This document shows positions 15,568 to 24,291 of a DNA stretch of 30,125 nucleotides, in pieces (position 1 is the stretch's first letter; each line of letters opens with the position of its first letter). The position numbers and the translations under genes were made by a program. The stretch is from Microcaldota archaeon (GTDB taxonomy: Archaea; Micrarchaeota; Micrarchaeia; Micrarchaeales; Micrarchaeaceae), in contig JAKBRD010000007.1 in assembly GCA_021834865.1 (NCBI GenBank), forward strand, positions 1-30,125, in the 5' to 3' direction. The notes beneath the pieces are model-generated. The model ran no database searches. It worked only from the letters and a program-made list of their open reading frames with translations, and was not told the DNA's origin.

Positions 15568-16806
15568 GTGGCAAGCATAGATCCTGAAGAAATAAAAAAA
15601 GATTTTCCGATCTTTGAATCGAGCAAAGAGGGCCGAAGGCTTGTTTACCTTGACAGTGCTGCTACATCGCAGAAGCCAAAAGCAGTGATAGACTCAATAA
15701 GCGACTATTACAGCAATTATAACGCCAACATACACAGGGGCATATATCAAATAGCCGAAAGAGCTACTGAAGCCTACGAAAATTCAAAGAAAGAGATGGC
15801 AAAGTTTTTGGGAGCGGAGTCTTATGAAGAGCTTGTTTACGTAAGAAATACTACAGAGGCGATAAACCTAGTTGCGCTTTCGTGGGGAGAGAAAAACATA
15901 TCCGAAGGAGACCACATATTGATATCAGAAATGGAGCACCACAGCAATCTAGTCCCTTGGATATTGTTGTCGAAGAGAAAGAAGGCAGTTTTGGATTATA
16001 TCAAGGTTGGAAAAGATTACAGGCTTGACCAGGAGAGCTTGAACGATGGGCTTGAAAAAAATCCTAAACTGGTTGCAATAACCCATGCATCGAACGTGCT
16101 TGGCACGATTAACGATGTTAAAAGCATAACCAAAAAAGCACACGATAAGGGCTCGGTTGTCTTGGTTGACGGAGCCCAGTCGGCCCCTCACATGCCGGTA
16201 AATTTATCCGATATAGGATGCGACTTTTATGCCTTGTCCGGCCACAAAATGCTGGGCCCAACAGGCATAGGAGCATTGTATGGAAAACGGGAGATACTTG
16301 AGTCGATGCCGCCAGTAATAGGAGGAGGGGACATGATAGAAGCGGTTGAGTTTTATTCATGCACATGGAACAGGATACCTTGGAAATTCGAAGCCGGCAC
16401 GTCCAACATAGAAGGAGGCATAGGCATGACTCCTGCAATGCAGTATTTGGAAAAGCTCGGCATGGAGAATGTTTTCAAACACGAAGTCGAATTGACAAAA
16501 TATGCGCTTGAGTCTTTGGAAGGGATAAAGAATGTAGAGACCTACGGGCCGGATATGGAAAAGAATGACCATGATGGCGTAATATCCTTCGCAATAAACG
16601 GCGTTCACCCGCACGATATAGCGAGCATATTTGACAATTATAACGTGGCAATACGCGCAGGGCACCATTGCGCAATGCCGCTGGTTACGCAGATACTGGG
16701 GCAAAGCGCGGTAGCAAGGATGAGTTTTTACGTCTATAACAATAAAGATGACATAGACAAAGCAGTCGAAGCCATTAATGAGGTAAAAAGAATATTCAAA
16801 AAATAA
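15568..16806 (+). CDS. sufS: Cysteine desulfurase SufS
   Basis: A PLP enzyme that takes sulfur from cysteine, leaving alanine, and holds it as a persulfide for cluster assembly. The PLP-binding Lys227 is in LSGHKMLGPTG and the catalytic Cys368 in RAGHHCAMPL, the short active-site loop typical of the SufS group (class II) rather than IscS. The 412-aa length and the N-terminus (IKKDFPIFES, then YLDSAATSQKP) also match. Translation starts at a GTG that abuts the sufC stop, with AGTG five bases ahead, so coupling with sufC is likely. sufU follows 11 bases downstream and is the probable sulfur acceptor. Confidence 0.96.
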   Translation: MASIDPEEIKKDFPIFESSKEGRRLVYLDSAATSQKPKAVIDSISDYYSNYNANIHRGIYQIAERATEAYENSKKEMAKFLGAESYEELVYVRNTTEAINLVALSWGEKNISEGDHILISEMEHHSNLVPWILLSKRKKAVLDYIKVGKDYRLDQESLNDGLEKNPKLVAITHASNVLGTINDVKSITKKAHDKGSVVLVDGAQSAPHMPVNLSDIGCDFYALSGHKMLGPTGIGALYGKREILESMPPVIGGGDMIEAVEFYSCTWNRIPWKFEAGTSNIEGGIGMTPAMQYLEKLGMENVFKHEVELTKYALESLEGIKNVETYGPDMEKNDHDGVISFAINGVHPHDIASIFDNYNVAIRAGHHCAMPLVTQILGQSAVARMSFYVYNNKDDIDKAVEAINEVKRIFKK

Positions 16807-16817
16807 TAGGTAATTGG

Positions 16818-17222
16818 ATGAGCCTTGATTTGTACGCAGAGGATTTGGTAGCGAATTACGAGCACCCGCACAACAGGAAAAGCATGTCTGACTGTGACTC
16901 AAGCAGCCACGAATACAATACTACGTGCGGAGACGACATAACGGTTTACATAAAGGTAAAAGACGGAAAGGTGGCTGAAGTAAGTTTTGATGGAAGCGGA
17001 TGTGCGATAAGCGTTGGCACGGCAAGCAAGCTGACCGATGCAATAAAAGGAAAGAGCGTAAGTGAAATTGAAAGCCTTGGATTTGATTTTATAGTTGATC
17101 TTATAGGCATAGACCCCGGCCCGGCAAGAGCCAAATGTGCAACAATATCGCTTAAGGCGCTCAAGCACGCGGTATTTATTTACGAACACAAAAAGCCAGA
17201 CGGCGAAACCGAAAGGCTATGA
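16818..17222 (+). CDS. sufU: SufU/IscU-type Fe-S scaffold or sulfur-transfer protein
   Basis: The 134-aa protein is an IscU-like domain that accepts sulfur from SufS or carries a nascent cluster. The three conserved cysteines are C37 (TTCGDD), C62 (GSGCAIS) and C107 (RAKCATI), with the ligand D39 also present. Position next to sufS favours the SufU role, while the sequence alone does not separate SufU from IscU. The ATG at 16818 follows GGTAATTGG. It is the last gene of the operon, and its final six bases overlap the end of the convergent AlaX gene. Confidence 0.92.
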   Translation: MSLDLYAEDLVANYEHPHNRKSMSDCDSSSHEYNTTCGDDITVYIKVKDGKVAEVSFDGSGCAISVGTASKLTDAIKGKSVSEIESLGFDFIVDLIGIDPGPARAKCATISLKALKHAVFIYEHKKPDGETERL

Positions 17223-17936
17223 AAGCGTGAATTCTACCCTTTTGTTGTGCGATCCTTTATTTTCGAACTTCGCCAAGGATATCTTGCCAAGCTCGTTTGT
17301 GTTTGCAACATGCGTGCCACCATCAAGCTGGAAGTCAAATCCTTCTATGTCTATTATCCTGACTATATCAAGCTTTTCTAGGAGCTCGGCACCAGGAGCA
17401 GTGCGCGCTATCCCGTCGATTTTCTTCGCTTCCTCTCTTGTCATTTCTTTTGGTACAACCTTGTGGCCCTCGTCTATGACTAACTGTGAATCTGATATTA
17501 TAGAGCTTAGCATCTCCTTGGTAAACCCCGGTATGTCAAAATCCATGCGTGCAGAATTATCGAATATTTGGCCTCCGGTTATCTCTCCCTTATATTTCTT
17601 GTATACTACGCCGTCTATTATGTGAAGCATAGTGTGCAGCTTCATGTGCATGTATCGTTTTTCCCAATCTATTCTGCATACGACTTTTTCTCCTGCACTT
17701 AAGCTTGCAGGCTCCTGGCTAATGTGGACCACTTCTTCGCCCTGCTTTTTTGTTTCTATTATTTTGTACTCTTTTCCATCAAGAGCTGATATTATTGTCC
17801 CGGTATCGCAGGGCTGACCTCCCCCCGTAGGATAGAATATTGTTTTATCTAGTATGATTTTGCCGTTTTCTGAGCTGACGACCTCGGATTCCAATTCCTT
17901 CATGTACGAGTCCCTAAGATATATTTTTTCCGTCAT
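17217..17936 (-). CDS. alaX: AlaX-type trans-editing protein for mischarged tRNA-Ala
   Basis: AlaX proteins hydrolyse serine, or glycine, wrongly attached to tRNA-Ala and stand free from alanyl-tRNA synthetase. The N-terminal part has the second-domain motif FYPTGGGQPCDTG (about residues 34-46), and the editing domain has the zinc motif HTMLH (101-105). The second zinc motif, usually C-x3-H, reads DGGTH here (D205, H209), so the expected Cys is Asp. At 239 aa it fits the medium-length AlaX class. The ATG at 17936 lies six bases after GGTG, so the TTG and GTG codons just upstream are not the likely starts. It is the distal gene of a minus-strand run behind an EamA transporter. Confidence 0.88.
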   Translation of the reverse strand: MTEKIYLRDSYMKELESEVVSSENGKIILDKTIFYPTGGGQPCDTGTIISALDGKEYKIIETKKQGEEVVHISQEPASLSAGEKVVCRIDWEKRYMHMKLHTMLHIIDGVVYKKYKGEITGGQIFDNSARMDFDIPGFTKEMLSSIISDSQLVIDEGHKVVPKEMTREEAKKIDGIARTAPGAELLEKLDIVRIIDIEGFDFQLDGGTHVANTNELGKISLAKFENKGSHNKRVEFTLS

Positions 17937-17951
17937 ATTATGCACCAATGC

Positions 17952-18818
17952 CTAAGTTATTATGAAATACACCATTAACAGCATTATTGCAGTTATTGCA
18001 AGCTTGCGTTTAAGGTTGCGCTCCTGGAACACTATTCCACCAATAACTATCGTTATTATAACAGATATGCTATTTCTCAGAGGCGAAGCAAGGCTTACGT
18101 ATGCCAATTGCAACGATGCGTAATAGAATATTCTGTAAAGAAGGCTTAGTATGGCTATGGAAAATATTATTTTCCGGTTTTTTATCAAATTTGAGAATTC
18201 TTCCTTTACTCCATCGTACCTTATAGATATCATCACAGCCATATTTATTGCTATGAATACCTCCAGAAGTATGAACATTGTGTACAGGTTTACCCCTAAG
18301 TTCAGTATGTATTTCATAAGGATTGCTCCGGCTGCCATTATCAGAGTATTTAGGACAAGGAGGTAAACGTACTTTTTTGAATCGAATTGCTTGTACTTCT
18401 TAGCGCTTTTCGGCGCGATTAGGAAATATGTAGCTACTAGAAGAACTGCTATTGCCAAATATTGCAATAGGGTAAGTTTCTCGCCTAGGAATATGAATGC
18501 AAGCAGTACTATGAAGAGCTGCGGAAGCGAGCTCAGAACAGGGGTTGAAACAGATATGTTGCCATGCTTGTATATTCTTGCATTGAACAGGTAGGAAAGA
18601 GCTGACAGTACGCTCATAACGTATATGATTAGTAGCTCGTAAATGTTGATGTTGAATTTTGCAAAAGGGAGAAATACTAGCGAGAAGATGGCAATAACTA
18701 TGGAGAAGCTTGCACTAAAGGACGTTGCGTGCTCGTTTTTGAGGGCGTATTTCTCCACTATTGTAGAGACCCCCATTATTATTGAGGATATTATTACTAG
18801 GTAGTACCACGATATCAT
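17952..18818 (-). CDS. EamA/DMT superfamily membrane transporter
   Basis: The 288-aa protein is almost entirely hydrophobic, with about ten predicted membrane segments arranged as two similar halves of five, the EamA pattern of the drug/metabolite transporter superfamily. Family features include an early Glu in the first helix region (STIVEKYAL), the TPVLSSLPQLFIVLLAFIFLGE block closing the first half and the equivalent SPLRNSISVIITIVIGGIVFQE block closing the second. The substrate cannot be told from sequence. The ATG at 18818 lies four bases after the stop of the HAD gene, and AlaX follows about 15 bases after the stop, so the three are likely one unit. Confidence 0.85.
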   Translation of the reverse strand: MISWYYLVIISSIIMGVSTIVEKYALKNEHATSFSASFSIVIAIFSLVFLPFAKFNINIYELLIIYVMSVLSALSYLFNARIYKHGNISVSTPVLSSLPQLFIVLLAFIFLGEKLTLLQYLAIAVLLVATYFLIAPKSAKKYKQFDSKKYVYLLVLNTLIMAAGAILMKYILNLGVNLYTMFILLEVFIAINMAVMISIRYDGVKEEFSNLIKNRKIIFSIAILSLLYRIFYYASLQLAYVSLASPLRNSISVIITIVIGGIVFQERNLKRKLAITAIMLLMVYFIIT

Positions 18819-18822
18819 CTAA

Positions 18823-19422
18823 TCATTCGGCATTGCTTATTCCTAATTCGGACAGTTTCTCTAAAAGCTGTTTATTGCCCTTGAAAAGTATTGATTTTAT
18901 GCCTACTCTTTCGGCGCCTTCTACGTTTTCTTTTCGGTCGTCTATAAATATGGCTTCTTGCGGCCTTGCCTTGCATTTTTTAAGTACGTATAAATATATG
19001 TTTTTGTTTGGTTTCCTCATTTTGAGAAAGCACGAAGCAAATACCTTATCGAATTGAGACCTGTCGAATACTTTCGGCATTGATTTGTACCTCTTTGAAG
19101 ATATGTTTGTTAGTATCACTACGTTATATTTTCTTTTAAGGCTCAAAGCGAAGTTTATCAACTTTTTGTTTATCTTTGCGTTTCTTATGAAATATCCCTC
19201 AAATTCAAGCTTTGCAAGCGGGATATCCAAGGATTTGGACACGTTGTGCAAAAACTCTGAGTTTTTCATCCTGCCGGTATACATTTTTGTATCATATCTT
19301 TCAATTACAGCTGCAACTTTTTTGTACGGGATCTTATATTTTTTTGATAAGTATTCGCAATACTGGCTGTCATCGTATTTAAGCAGCACGTTTCCAAGGT
19401 CAAATATTACAAGTTTAATCAT
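18823..19422 (-). CDS. HAD superfamily hydrolase (subfamily IA-like phosphatase)
   Basis: A soluble haloacid dehalogenase-type enzyme, probably a phosphatase, with an unknown substrate. Motif I is VIFDLGNVLL, with nucleophile D8. The second acid of the usual DxD is Gly, as in YihX-like members of the superfamily. Motif II is ILTNIS, motif III is a Lys in KMRKPNKNIY, and motif IV is IFIDDRKENV. A helical cap of about 80 residues sits between motifs I and II. The 199-aa length is normal. The gene starts at an ATG 17 bases after tRNA-Gln and its stop is four bases before the EamA transporter start. Confidence 0.85.
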   Translation of the reverse strand: MIKLVIFDLGNVLLKYDDSQYCEYLSKKYKIPYKKVAAVIERYDTKMYTGRMKNSEFLHNVSKSLDIPLAKLEFEGYFIRNAKINKKLINFALSLKRKYNVVILTNISSKRYKSMPKVFDRSQFDKVFASCFLKMRKPNKNIYLYVLKKCKARPQEAIFIDDRKENVEGAERVGIKSILFKGNKQLLEKLSELGISNAE

Positions 19423-19439
19423 CCAGACACGCTTGATAA

Positions 19440-19512
19440 TAGTCCCGGCCGGATTCGAACCGACGTAGCAGGGTCCAAAGCCCTGCGTCCTTGGCCACTA
19501 GACGACGGGACT
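19440..19512 (-). tRNA. tRNA-Gln (anticodon UUG)
   Basis: The 73-nt gene folds normally: acceptor AGTCCCG/CGGGACT with discriminator A, D-stem GTCT/GGAC, anticodon arm CAGGG-CTTTGGA-CCCTG giving anticodon UUG, variable CTAC, and T-arm GTCGG-TTCGAAT-CCGGC with one T-G pair. CCA is not encoded and no intron is present. It lies 38 bases after the ProRS stop and 17 before the HAD gene on the same strand. Confidence 0.95.
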
Positions 19513-19550
19513 GCCAAGGTTATTGCGATTCAATAATGAAAGTTCAGATA

Positions 19551-20996
19551 TTAATACGATTTGGCGAAGTTTACAACGTGCTTGGAAGGCTTGCCGCAGT
19601 AGACACAGTTGCCGTTTACATTTTCTTGGGCATCGAAAGGCATATTTGTAGCCTTTGCTCCTGTTTCTTCTTTTATCTTGAGCTCGCATTCTGTTTTGCC
19701 GCACCACTGAACCTGGGCCATATTGCCCCCTGAAATCGCATTTTTTAGCTCATCGTAGGAATTGACTTTCTTTATTTTTTCTTTTATGAATTGGAAAGCC
19801 CGCTCGTAGAGCTCCTGCTGCACGCGCGAAAGCTCTTTTTCGACGGTTTCCACTATTCCGGACGAGTTATATTGTGCCTTTTTCATGTCGTGCCTTGTCA
19901 CCAATACCAGGCTATTTGCCTCTAGCTCTTTTGAGCCTACTTCTATTCTTATCGGAACTCCCTTAAGCTCCCATTCGTTGAACTTCCAGCCCACAGAGTA
20001 ATCATCTCTGTCATCCAAGTATACCCTGACATGTTTCTCCAGCTCGTTGCTTATCTTTTTTGCATACGCAAGTATGGCTTCTTTGTTTGCATCCTTGTAT
20101 ATTGGAATGACGACAACCTGTACCATCGATATTTTTGGAGGTATTACCAAACCGCGGTCATCCCCGTGCATCATTACCATGGCGCCAAGCTCCCTCGTCG
20201 ATATAGCAAATGTGTTCTGGTATGCATATTGTGTCTCGTTGTTCTTGCCTATGAACTTTATGTCGAATGCCTTTGCAAAATTTTGGCCGTCGTTATGAAA
20301 ATCAGGCCCCTGTATCGCATAGCCGTTCGGAAGCAGGTGCTCTATGCTGTAGCTTGCCTGGCCACCTGCGAATTTTTCGTAATCCGTCTTTTGCCCGATT
20401 ATCCCAGGCAGAGCCAAATATTCTTTAGTTACTTTCTCGTATATGCCCAATATCTGGTCCCTCTCGGCATTTGCCTCTTCTTCGGTTGCAAATACAGTAT
20501 GGCCTTCATTCCATAGAAATTCCCTGCTCCTAAGCAGCGGAGTCGGATGCTTGAATTCCCAGCGCACAACGCTGTTCCACTGATTAAGCCTTAGCGGGAG
20601 ATCACGCCATGACCTTATCCATTTTGAAAAGCTGTCATACATTATTGTCTCAGAAGTTGGCCTTATGGCGAGCCTTTCGCTTAGCTTTGAATTGCCGGTC
20701 TCGGTAACCCATGCCACTTCTGGTGAGAATCCTTCTATGTGCTCCTTTTCCATTTCCAGGAACCTTTCAGGTATCAGCAGCGGAAAGTATGCGTTTTTTA
20801 TTCCTGCCTTTATGAACAGCGAATCCGTTGCCTCCTTGACGGCATTCCATGAAAAGTATGCAGAAGGCCTGAATACTATGCAGCCTGACACCGCACTGTA
20901 ATCTACGAAATCAGAATTTATTATCACCTGCGTGTACCACTCCGATATGTCGTCCGATTTTTTTATTGTTATGGCGCGTTTTTCCTGATCTGCCAA
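19551..20996 (-). CDS. proS: Prolyl-tRNA synthetase (archaeal/eukaryotic type)
   Basis: Charges tRNA-Pro with proline in the cytoplasm. This class II synthetase shows motif 2 around VVRWEFKHPTPLLRSREFLW, motif 3 MHGDDRGLVIPPKI, the proline-site segment FAGGQASYSIE and an anticodon-binding domain. The C-terminal zinc-type extension has Cys pairs (WCGKTEC and CVYCG) and ends in Tyr, a feature of the archaeal/eukaryotic form. The bacterial editing insertion is absent. The TTG at 20996 is preferred because GGTG lies six bases ahead, inside the last codons of proline dehydrogenase. The GTG at 21005 would be part of that site. The gene follows proline dehydrogenase by one base and is probably translationally coupled to it. 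Confidence 0.94.
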   Translation of the reverse strand: MADQEKRAITIKKSDDISEWYTQVIINSDFVDYSAVSGCIVFRPSAYFSWNAVKEATDSLFIKAGIKNAYFPLLIPERFLEMEKEHIEGFSPEVAWVTETGNSKLSERLAIRPTSETIMYDSFSKWIRSWRDLPLRLNQWNSVVRWEFKHPTPLLRSREFLWNEGHTVFATEEEANAERDQILGIYEKVTKEYLALPGIIGQKTDYEKFAGGQASYSIEHLLPNGYAIQGPDFHNDGQNFAKAFDIKFIGKNNETQYAYQNTFAISTRELGAMVMMHGDDRGLVIPPKISMVQVVVIPIYKDANKEAILAYAKKISNELEKHVRVYLDDRDDYSVGWKFNEWELKGVPIRIEVGSKELEANSLVLVTRHDMKKAQYNSSGIVETVEKELSRVQQELYERAFQFIKEKIKKVNSYDELKNAISGGNMAQVQWCGKTECELKIKEETGAKATNMPFDAQENVNGNCVYCGKPSKHVVNFAKSY

Positions 20997-20997
20997 T

Positions 20998-21849
20998 TTA
21001 AACACCCTGCTTTTCGAATAGAGATTTCAACAATAGTTTAAGATGCCCTGCTTCTTTAAGCCTTCTGTACGAGTATGATATCCATTGGTCTCCAAAAGGC
21101 ACGTAAAGGGACATTTTATTGTCCTTGGCAATTTTTACGGCAAGCCTGTTCCTTATGCCCTTGAGCATTGCATATGTGACCTTGCGCTTGTACTTCTTGT
21201 TTAGCTCCATCGACTTCTTTATCATTTCTATATCGTGTGTTGCTATAGTGAACTCAGTACACTGCTCGTAAGCCATCTGCATTAGTTTTGCGTAATTCCG
21301 CGTTACTTCCTCCCAGGTAGTAAAGCTCTTCGACTTGCTAGAAGAATATGCGCCCTTCACAAGCCTTATGATTCCGCCGGACTTTGATATGCGCTGGAGG
21401 TCTGATTCCGTGCGCTTCAGGTATGCCTGCAGGCATATGCCTACGCCACCCTGCTGCACCTCTGAGAGGTACATTTTTAATGTGCTGTCAACAGTCGGTT
21501 CTCCTTCCATATCAAGCCATACGAATACGGATGATAGCCTGGCATTCTTTACGAGCTTTGAATAATTAGCCATTGCCTCTTGCTCCGATATCGAAAGGCC
21601 CAACTGCGTAGGCTTCACTGATATGTCAGCGTTTATGTTATAGTTCTTTATATAGCGTATTAGGCGTATGTATGTGTCTACGGTTGAATCTACCACTACC
21701 TGCTTTGCTATATCCTCTCCAAGGTAGTTTATTACCGTCCTTATGCCGAGCCCATTAAAATGAGTTGAGCTTTTTATTGCATCTTCCATCCGGGTTCCTG
21801 ATATCCAGCGTGATGCAAATATATGCTCTACCATATCGTTAAAATCCAT
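20998..21849 (-). CDS. Proline dehydrogenase (FAD-dependent, monofunctional)
   Basis: Oxidises proline to 1-pyrroline-5-carboxylate and passes electrons through FAD, usually to membrane quinones. The TIM-barrel signature segments are visible in order: a Lys-containing strand ISVKPTQLGL, VWLDMEGEPTVDSTL, a strand GVGICLQAYLKRTESDL, IRLVKGAY, and a C-terminal substrate-site helix with GDQWISYSYRRLKE, whose paired Arg residues bind the proline carboxylate. The length of about 283 aa fits the monofunctional enzymes. The ATG at 21849 lies six bases after AGTG. An A/T-rich element near 21889-21901 could be its promoter. ProRS follows directly, and P5C dehydrogenase, the next step, is at 10051-11679. 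Confidence 0.9.
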   Translation of the reverse strand: MDFNDMVEHIFASRWISGTRMEDAIKSSTHFNGLGIRTVINYLGEDIAKQVVVDSTVDTYIRLIRYIKNYNINADISVKPTQLGLSISEQEAMANYSKLVKNARLSSVFVWLDMEGEPTVDSTLKMYLSEVQQGGVGICLQAYLKRTESDLQRISKSGGIIRLVKGAYSSSKSKSFTTWEEVTRNYAKLMQMAYEQCTEFTIATHDIEMIKKSMELNKKYKRKVTYAMLKGIRNRLAVKIAKDNKMSLYVPFGDQWISYSYRRLKEAGHLKLLLKSLFEKQGV

Positions 21850-21903
21850 ATTAAACACTGAGATTTGAGACCATTCTAATTGCTTGGAAAAGTTAGTTAT
21901 AGT

Positions 21904-23649
21904 TTACTGCTCCCCGTAAATATACCTCTTTCCCCTTAATGCGGATGCTATGGCTGCTATGAACGACATTATAGCCCCAGTATACAGCACTAGCACCAGG
22001 CCATCATGGAATGGTTCAGATATAAGAGTTGGGAAGAATATCTTTCCTATTACATAGCTTTGATTTGCCGAAGGAAGCGAGGCAAGCACCGTAGGATTTA
22101 TCAGCGATTTCATTGGATTGTAGCCAAGCAAGCCTGCGAAAAGCGCTGACGTAGGTGGCAGATGAGATACCCTTGTAGCTTCCGAAACAGGAACATGCTG
22201 TGCAACTAAACCGCTATAGAGCGATGGGCCCAAATGTACCGAAAGGCCAACCACTAGAAGCGTGAAGAATATGGCTATGCTGAATATCAGGGATATGTTA
22301 GTGAATGTAGCTCTCATGCCAGAAGCGCCTCCACGCTGCTCCGGAGGCACCGAGTTCATTATTGCAGTAGTATTTGGTGCGGCGAATAGACCCTGGCCCA
22401 CGCCTATTATGAATATTATTACAGCGAAATAGGCATATTGGAATTCTGTAGGGACGAATGCAAGCATTATGAAACCTATGCTGTTTATAGTCATCCCAAG
22501 GGTTGAGAACAGCCTGGCACCGTATCTATCGGAAAGATATCCGGATATTGGGCCGAATATTAGGAATCCAAAAAGCAATGGAAGTATGAGTATCGCAGCC
22601 CTGAACGGAGTCTGTGAGAATGCTACTCCATGGAGAGGCAGCCATATGGCCTGCAACCATATTATTATCATGAATTGCAGCCCTCCCCTGGCTATTCCAG
22701 CAAGGAGAAGGCTCAGATTGCCGAATGCAAAAGCCTTTATCTTGAACAGAGCCAGCTTGAACATAGGGTACTTTGCTTTGAGTTCTATTATTCCGAATAG
22801 CGCCAGCATTAGTATTCCGGCAATCATACCGCCTATTACGTAAGGGCTTGTCCAACCCATCGTATTGGTGCCGTATGGAAGAAGGCCATATGTTAGGGCT
22901 AGCAGGATAAGAGTAAGGCCCAAAGTAAAGCTCACGTTGCCAACTATGTCGAACTTCTGGCCTTTCTTTATTGTAGCAAGCTCGTGGAGGCCAAGATATG
23001 CCCATATGGTGCCCACTACCCCTATTGGAACGTTAACAAGAAATATCAGGTGCCAGTCGAAGCTTGAGAGTATCCCACCAAGTATAAGGCCGAGTATTCC
23101 GCCGCCTATTCCTGCAATCTGGTTGAAGCCTATAGCTTTGCCTCTTTCATTTGCCGGGAACGCATCTGTTAGTATGGCAACACTGTTTGCAAAGAGGAAG
23201 GCTCCGCCTACTGCTTGAACGAGCCTTAGCAGGACCAAGGACAATGCGCCGTTTACGCCGGTTATGTACAATGAGGAAATGTAAAGACCTATTGAGCCGA
23301 CTGTGAATACGGCAAAGCCGATGTTGTATAGCTTGACACGCCCGTACATGTCGGATAGCCTGCCTATAGTTACGACTATAACTCCTGAAACAAGCATATA
23401 TCCGAGGAGCAGCCACAGCAGAAGCGCTATATTGCTGGCTATCAGGGGATTGACCCCTAGGCCAGCGAATACTGCCGGGAGCGATATTATCAGTATCGTT
23501 CCGTTTATAGCCGACATTAGCGCTCCAAGAGTAGTGTTAGAGAGCGCTATCCATTTGTAGTTCTTTCCATATTTGCTTTCACGCTCGCGCTCTTCCCTAT
23601 CTTCTTCGACGTATGATTTTGGTCCCGCAGACCCTTTTTTGGAAACCAT
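21904..23649 (-). CDS. MFS transporter, DHA2 family (14-helix drug/proton antiporter type)
   Basis: A membrane exporter of the EmrB/QacA group. About 14 hydrophobic segments span residues 35-575 after a charged N-terminus (EEDREERERESKYGK). The family loop between helices 2 and 3 reads IGRLSDMYGRVKLYN, motif C-like glycine-rich sequence is in IAGIGGGILGLILGGILSS, and the second-half loop GYLSDRYGARLF repeats the first. The substrate could be a toxic compound or a metabolite and is not predictable. The ATG at 23649 is four bases after the stop of the unrecognised helical protein gene, with GGTG eight bases ahead, so the two form a unit. Confidence 0.88.
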   Translation of the reverse strand: MVSKKGSAGPKSYVEEDREERERESKYGKNYKWIALSNTTLGALMSAINGTILIISLPAVFAGLGVNPLIASNIALLLWLLLGYMLVSGVIVVTIGRLSDMYGRVKLYNIGFAVFTVGSIGLYISSLYITGVNGALSLVLLRLVQAVGGAFLFANSVAILTDAFPANERGKAIGFNQIAGIGGGILGLILGGILSSFDWHLIFLVNVPIGVVGTIWAYLGLHELATIKKGQKFDIVGNVSFTLGLTLILLALTYGLLPYGTNTMGWTSPYVIGGMIAGILMLALFGIIELKAKYPMFKLALFKIKAFAFGNLSLLLAGIARGGLQFMIIIWLQAIWLPLHGVAFSQTPFRAAILILPLLFGFLIFGPISGYLSDRYGARLFSTLGMTINSIGFIMLAFVPTEFQYAYFAVIIFIIGVGQGLFAAPNTTAIMNSVPPEQRGGASGMRATFTNISLIFSIAIFFTLLVVGLSVHLGPSLYSGLVAQHVPVSEATRVSHLPPTSALFAGLLGYNPMKSLINPTVLASLPSANQSYVIGKIFFPTLISEPFHDGLVLVLYTGAIMSFIAAIASALRGKRYIYGEQ

Positions 23650-23652
23650 GAA

Positions 23653-24231
23653 TCAGGCACCCAATATGGATTTTATGGCTTCAATCTCTTTTTTGGAGAG
23701 AAGCCCCCTGCATTCGTTGTCATCCATAAAGAATTCAAGCACTGTTTTGCGCAGCTCTTCTTTGCCTACCGTCCTTTCCAATATGTCAACTATGTCTTTA
23801 CCGTCTATCATTTTCCCTGCCGTATCGGCCCATGAACTTAATACGCGGCTGTATTCCATTAGCATGTTGAGCTGTTCGACAGAAAGCACGAATTTCTGCA
23901 GTTCGCTGAACTTTTTGGCTTCTGCTTCTGAAAGTTTCTTTCCTGCATTTTTTTCCATGTATTCGTTGTACTCCTTGTGAAGCCTTCCAGAATCATCTAT
24001 TAGGTTGTTTATAAGATACATTGCTTCTTCTACGTCTGCGTTGGCTTCGCTTGAGAAAAGAGCACTTCCGTTTACGGCTATGTGGCCTGCCTCTATCTCT
24101 TTGTTTAATAGCTTTATTGCCCTGTCTATCAGCTCCTCCCTCATTTTTACAAGTAGATCCTCGCACGCTATCCATGAAGGTATGCGGCTTTCATCGATAT
24201 CGCTGTCTCTGGTATCATGTTCTGCAGTCAT
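23653..24231 (-). CDS. Unrecognised helical acidic protein, paired with the MFS exporter
   Basis: I do not recognise this 192-aa protein. It is acidic and predicted to be mostly helical, with no signal peptide or membrane segment and only two cysteines. Charged helices dominate (VKMREELIDRAIKLLNKEIE, and later LSEAEAKKFSELQKFVL), and a short non-helical break occurs around AGHIAVNGSALFSSEA. The C-terminal part (ILERTVGKEELRKTVLEFFM, then LSKKEIEAIKSIL) could be a small helical bundle. The ATG at 24231 lies six bases after AGTG and is preferred over the GTG at 24240 contained in that site. It leads a two-gene unit with the exporter, so a regulatory or partner role is possible, without direct evidence. 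Confidence 0.65.
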   Translation of the reverse strand: MTAEHDTRDSDIDESRIPSWIACEDLLVKMREELIDRAIKLLNKEIEAGHIAVNGSALFSSEANADVEEAMYLINNLIDDSGRLHKEYNEYMEKNAGKKLSEAEAKKFSELQKFVLSVEQLNMLMEYSRVLSSWADTAGKMIDGKDIVDILERTVGKEELRKTVLEFFMDDNECRGLLSKKEIEAIKSILGA

Positions 24232-24254
24232 CGAACGCACTAGTTAGCTTATTA

Positions 24255-24265
24255 TTATTAAATAT
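24255..24265 (+). promoter_or_regulatory. TATA box of the NAD kinase gene
   Basis: TTATTAAATAT is centred about 31 bases before the ATG at 24292 and no Shine-Dalgarno site precedes that ATG. The transcript is therefore likely leaderless or nearly so. Confidence 0.5.
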
Positions 24266-24291
24266 GGATTATGGATAAAAAGGTATAAATT

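Noticed and set aside
18823..19422. HAD motif I lacking the second Asp, as a sign of an inactive enzyme
   Set aside because: DLGNV is found in active YihX-like HAD phosphatases, and the other motifs are intact.
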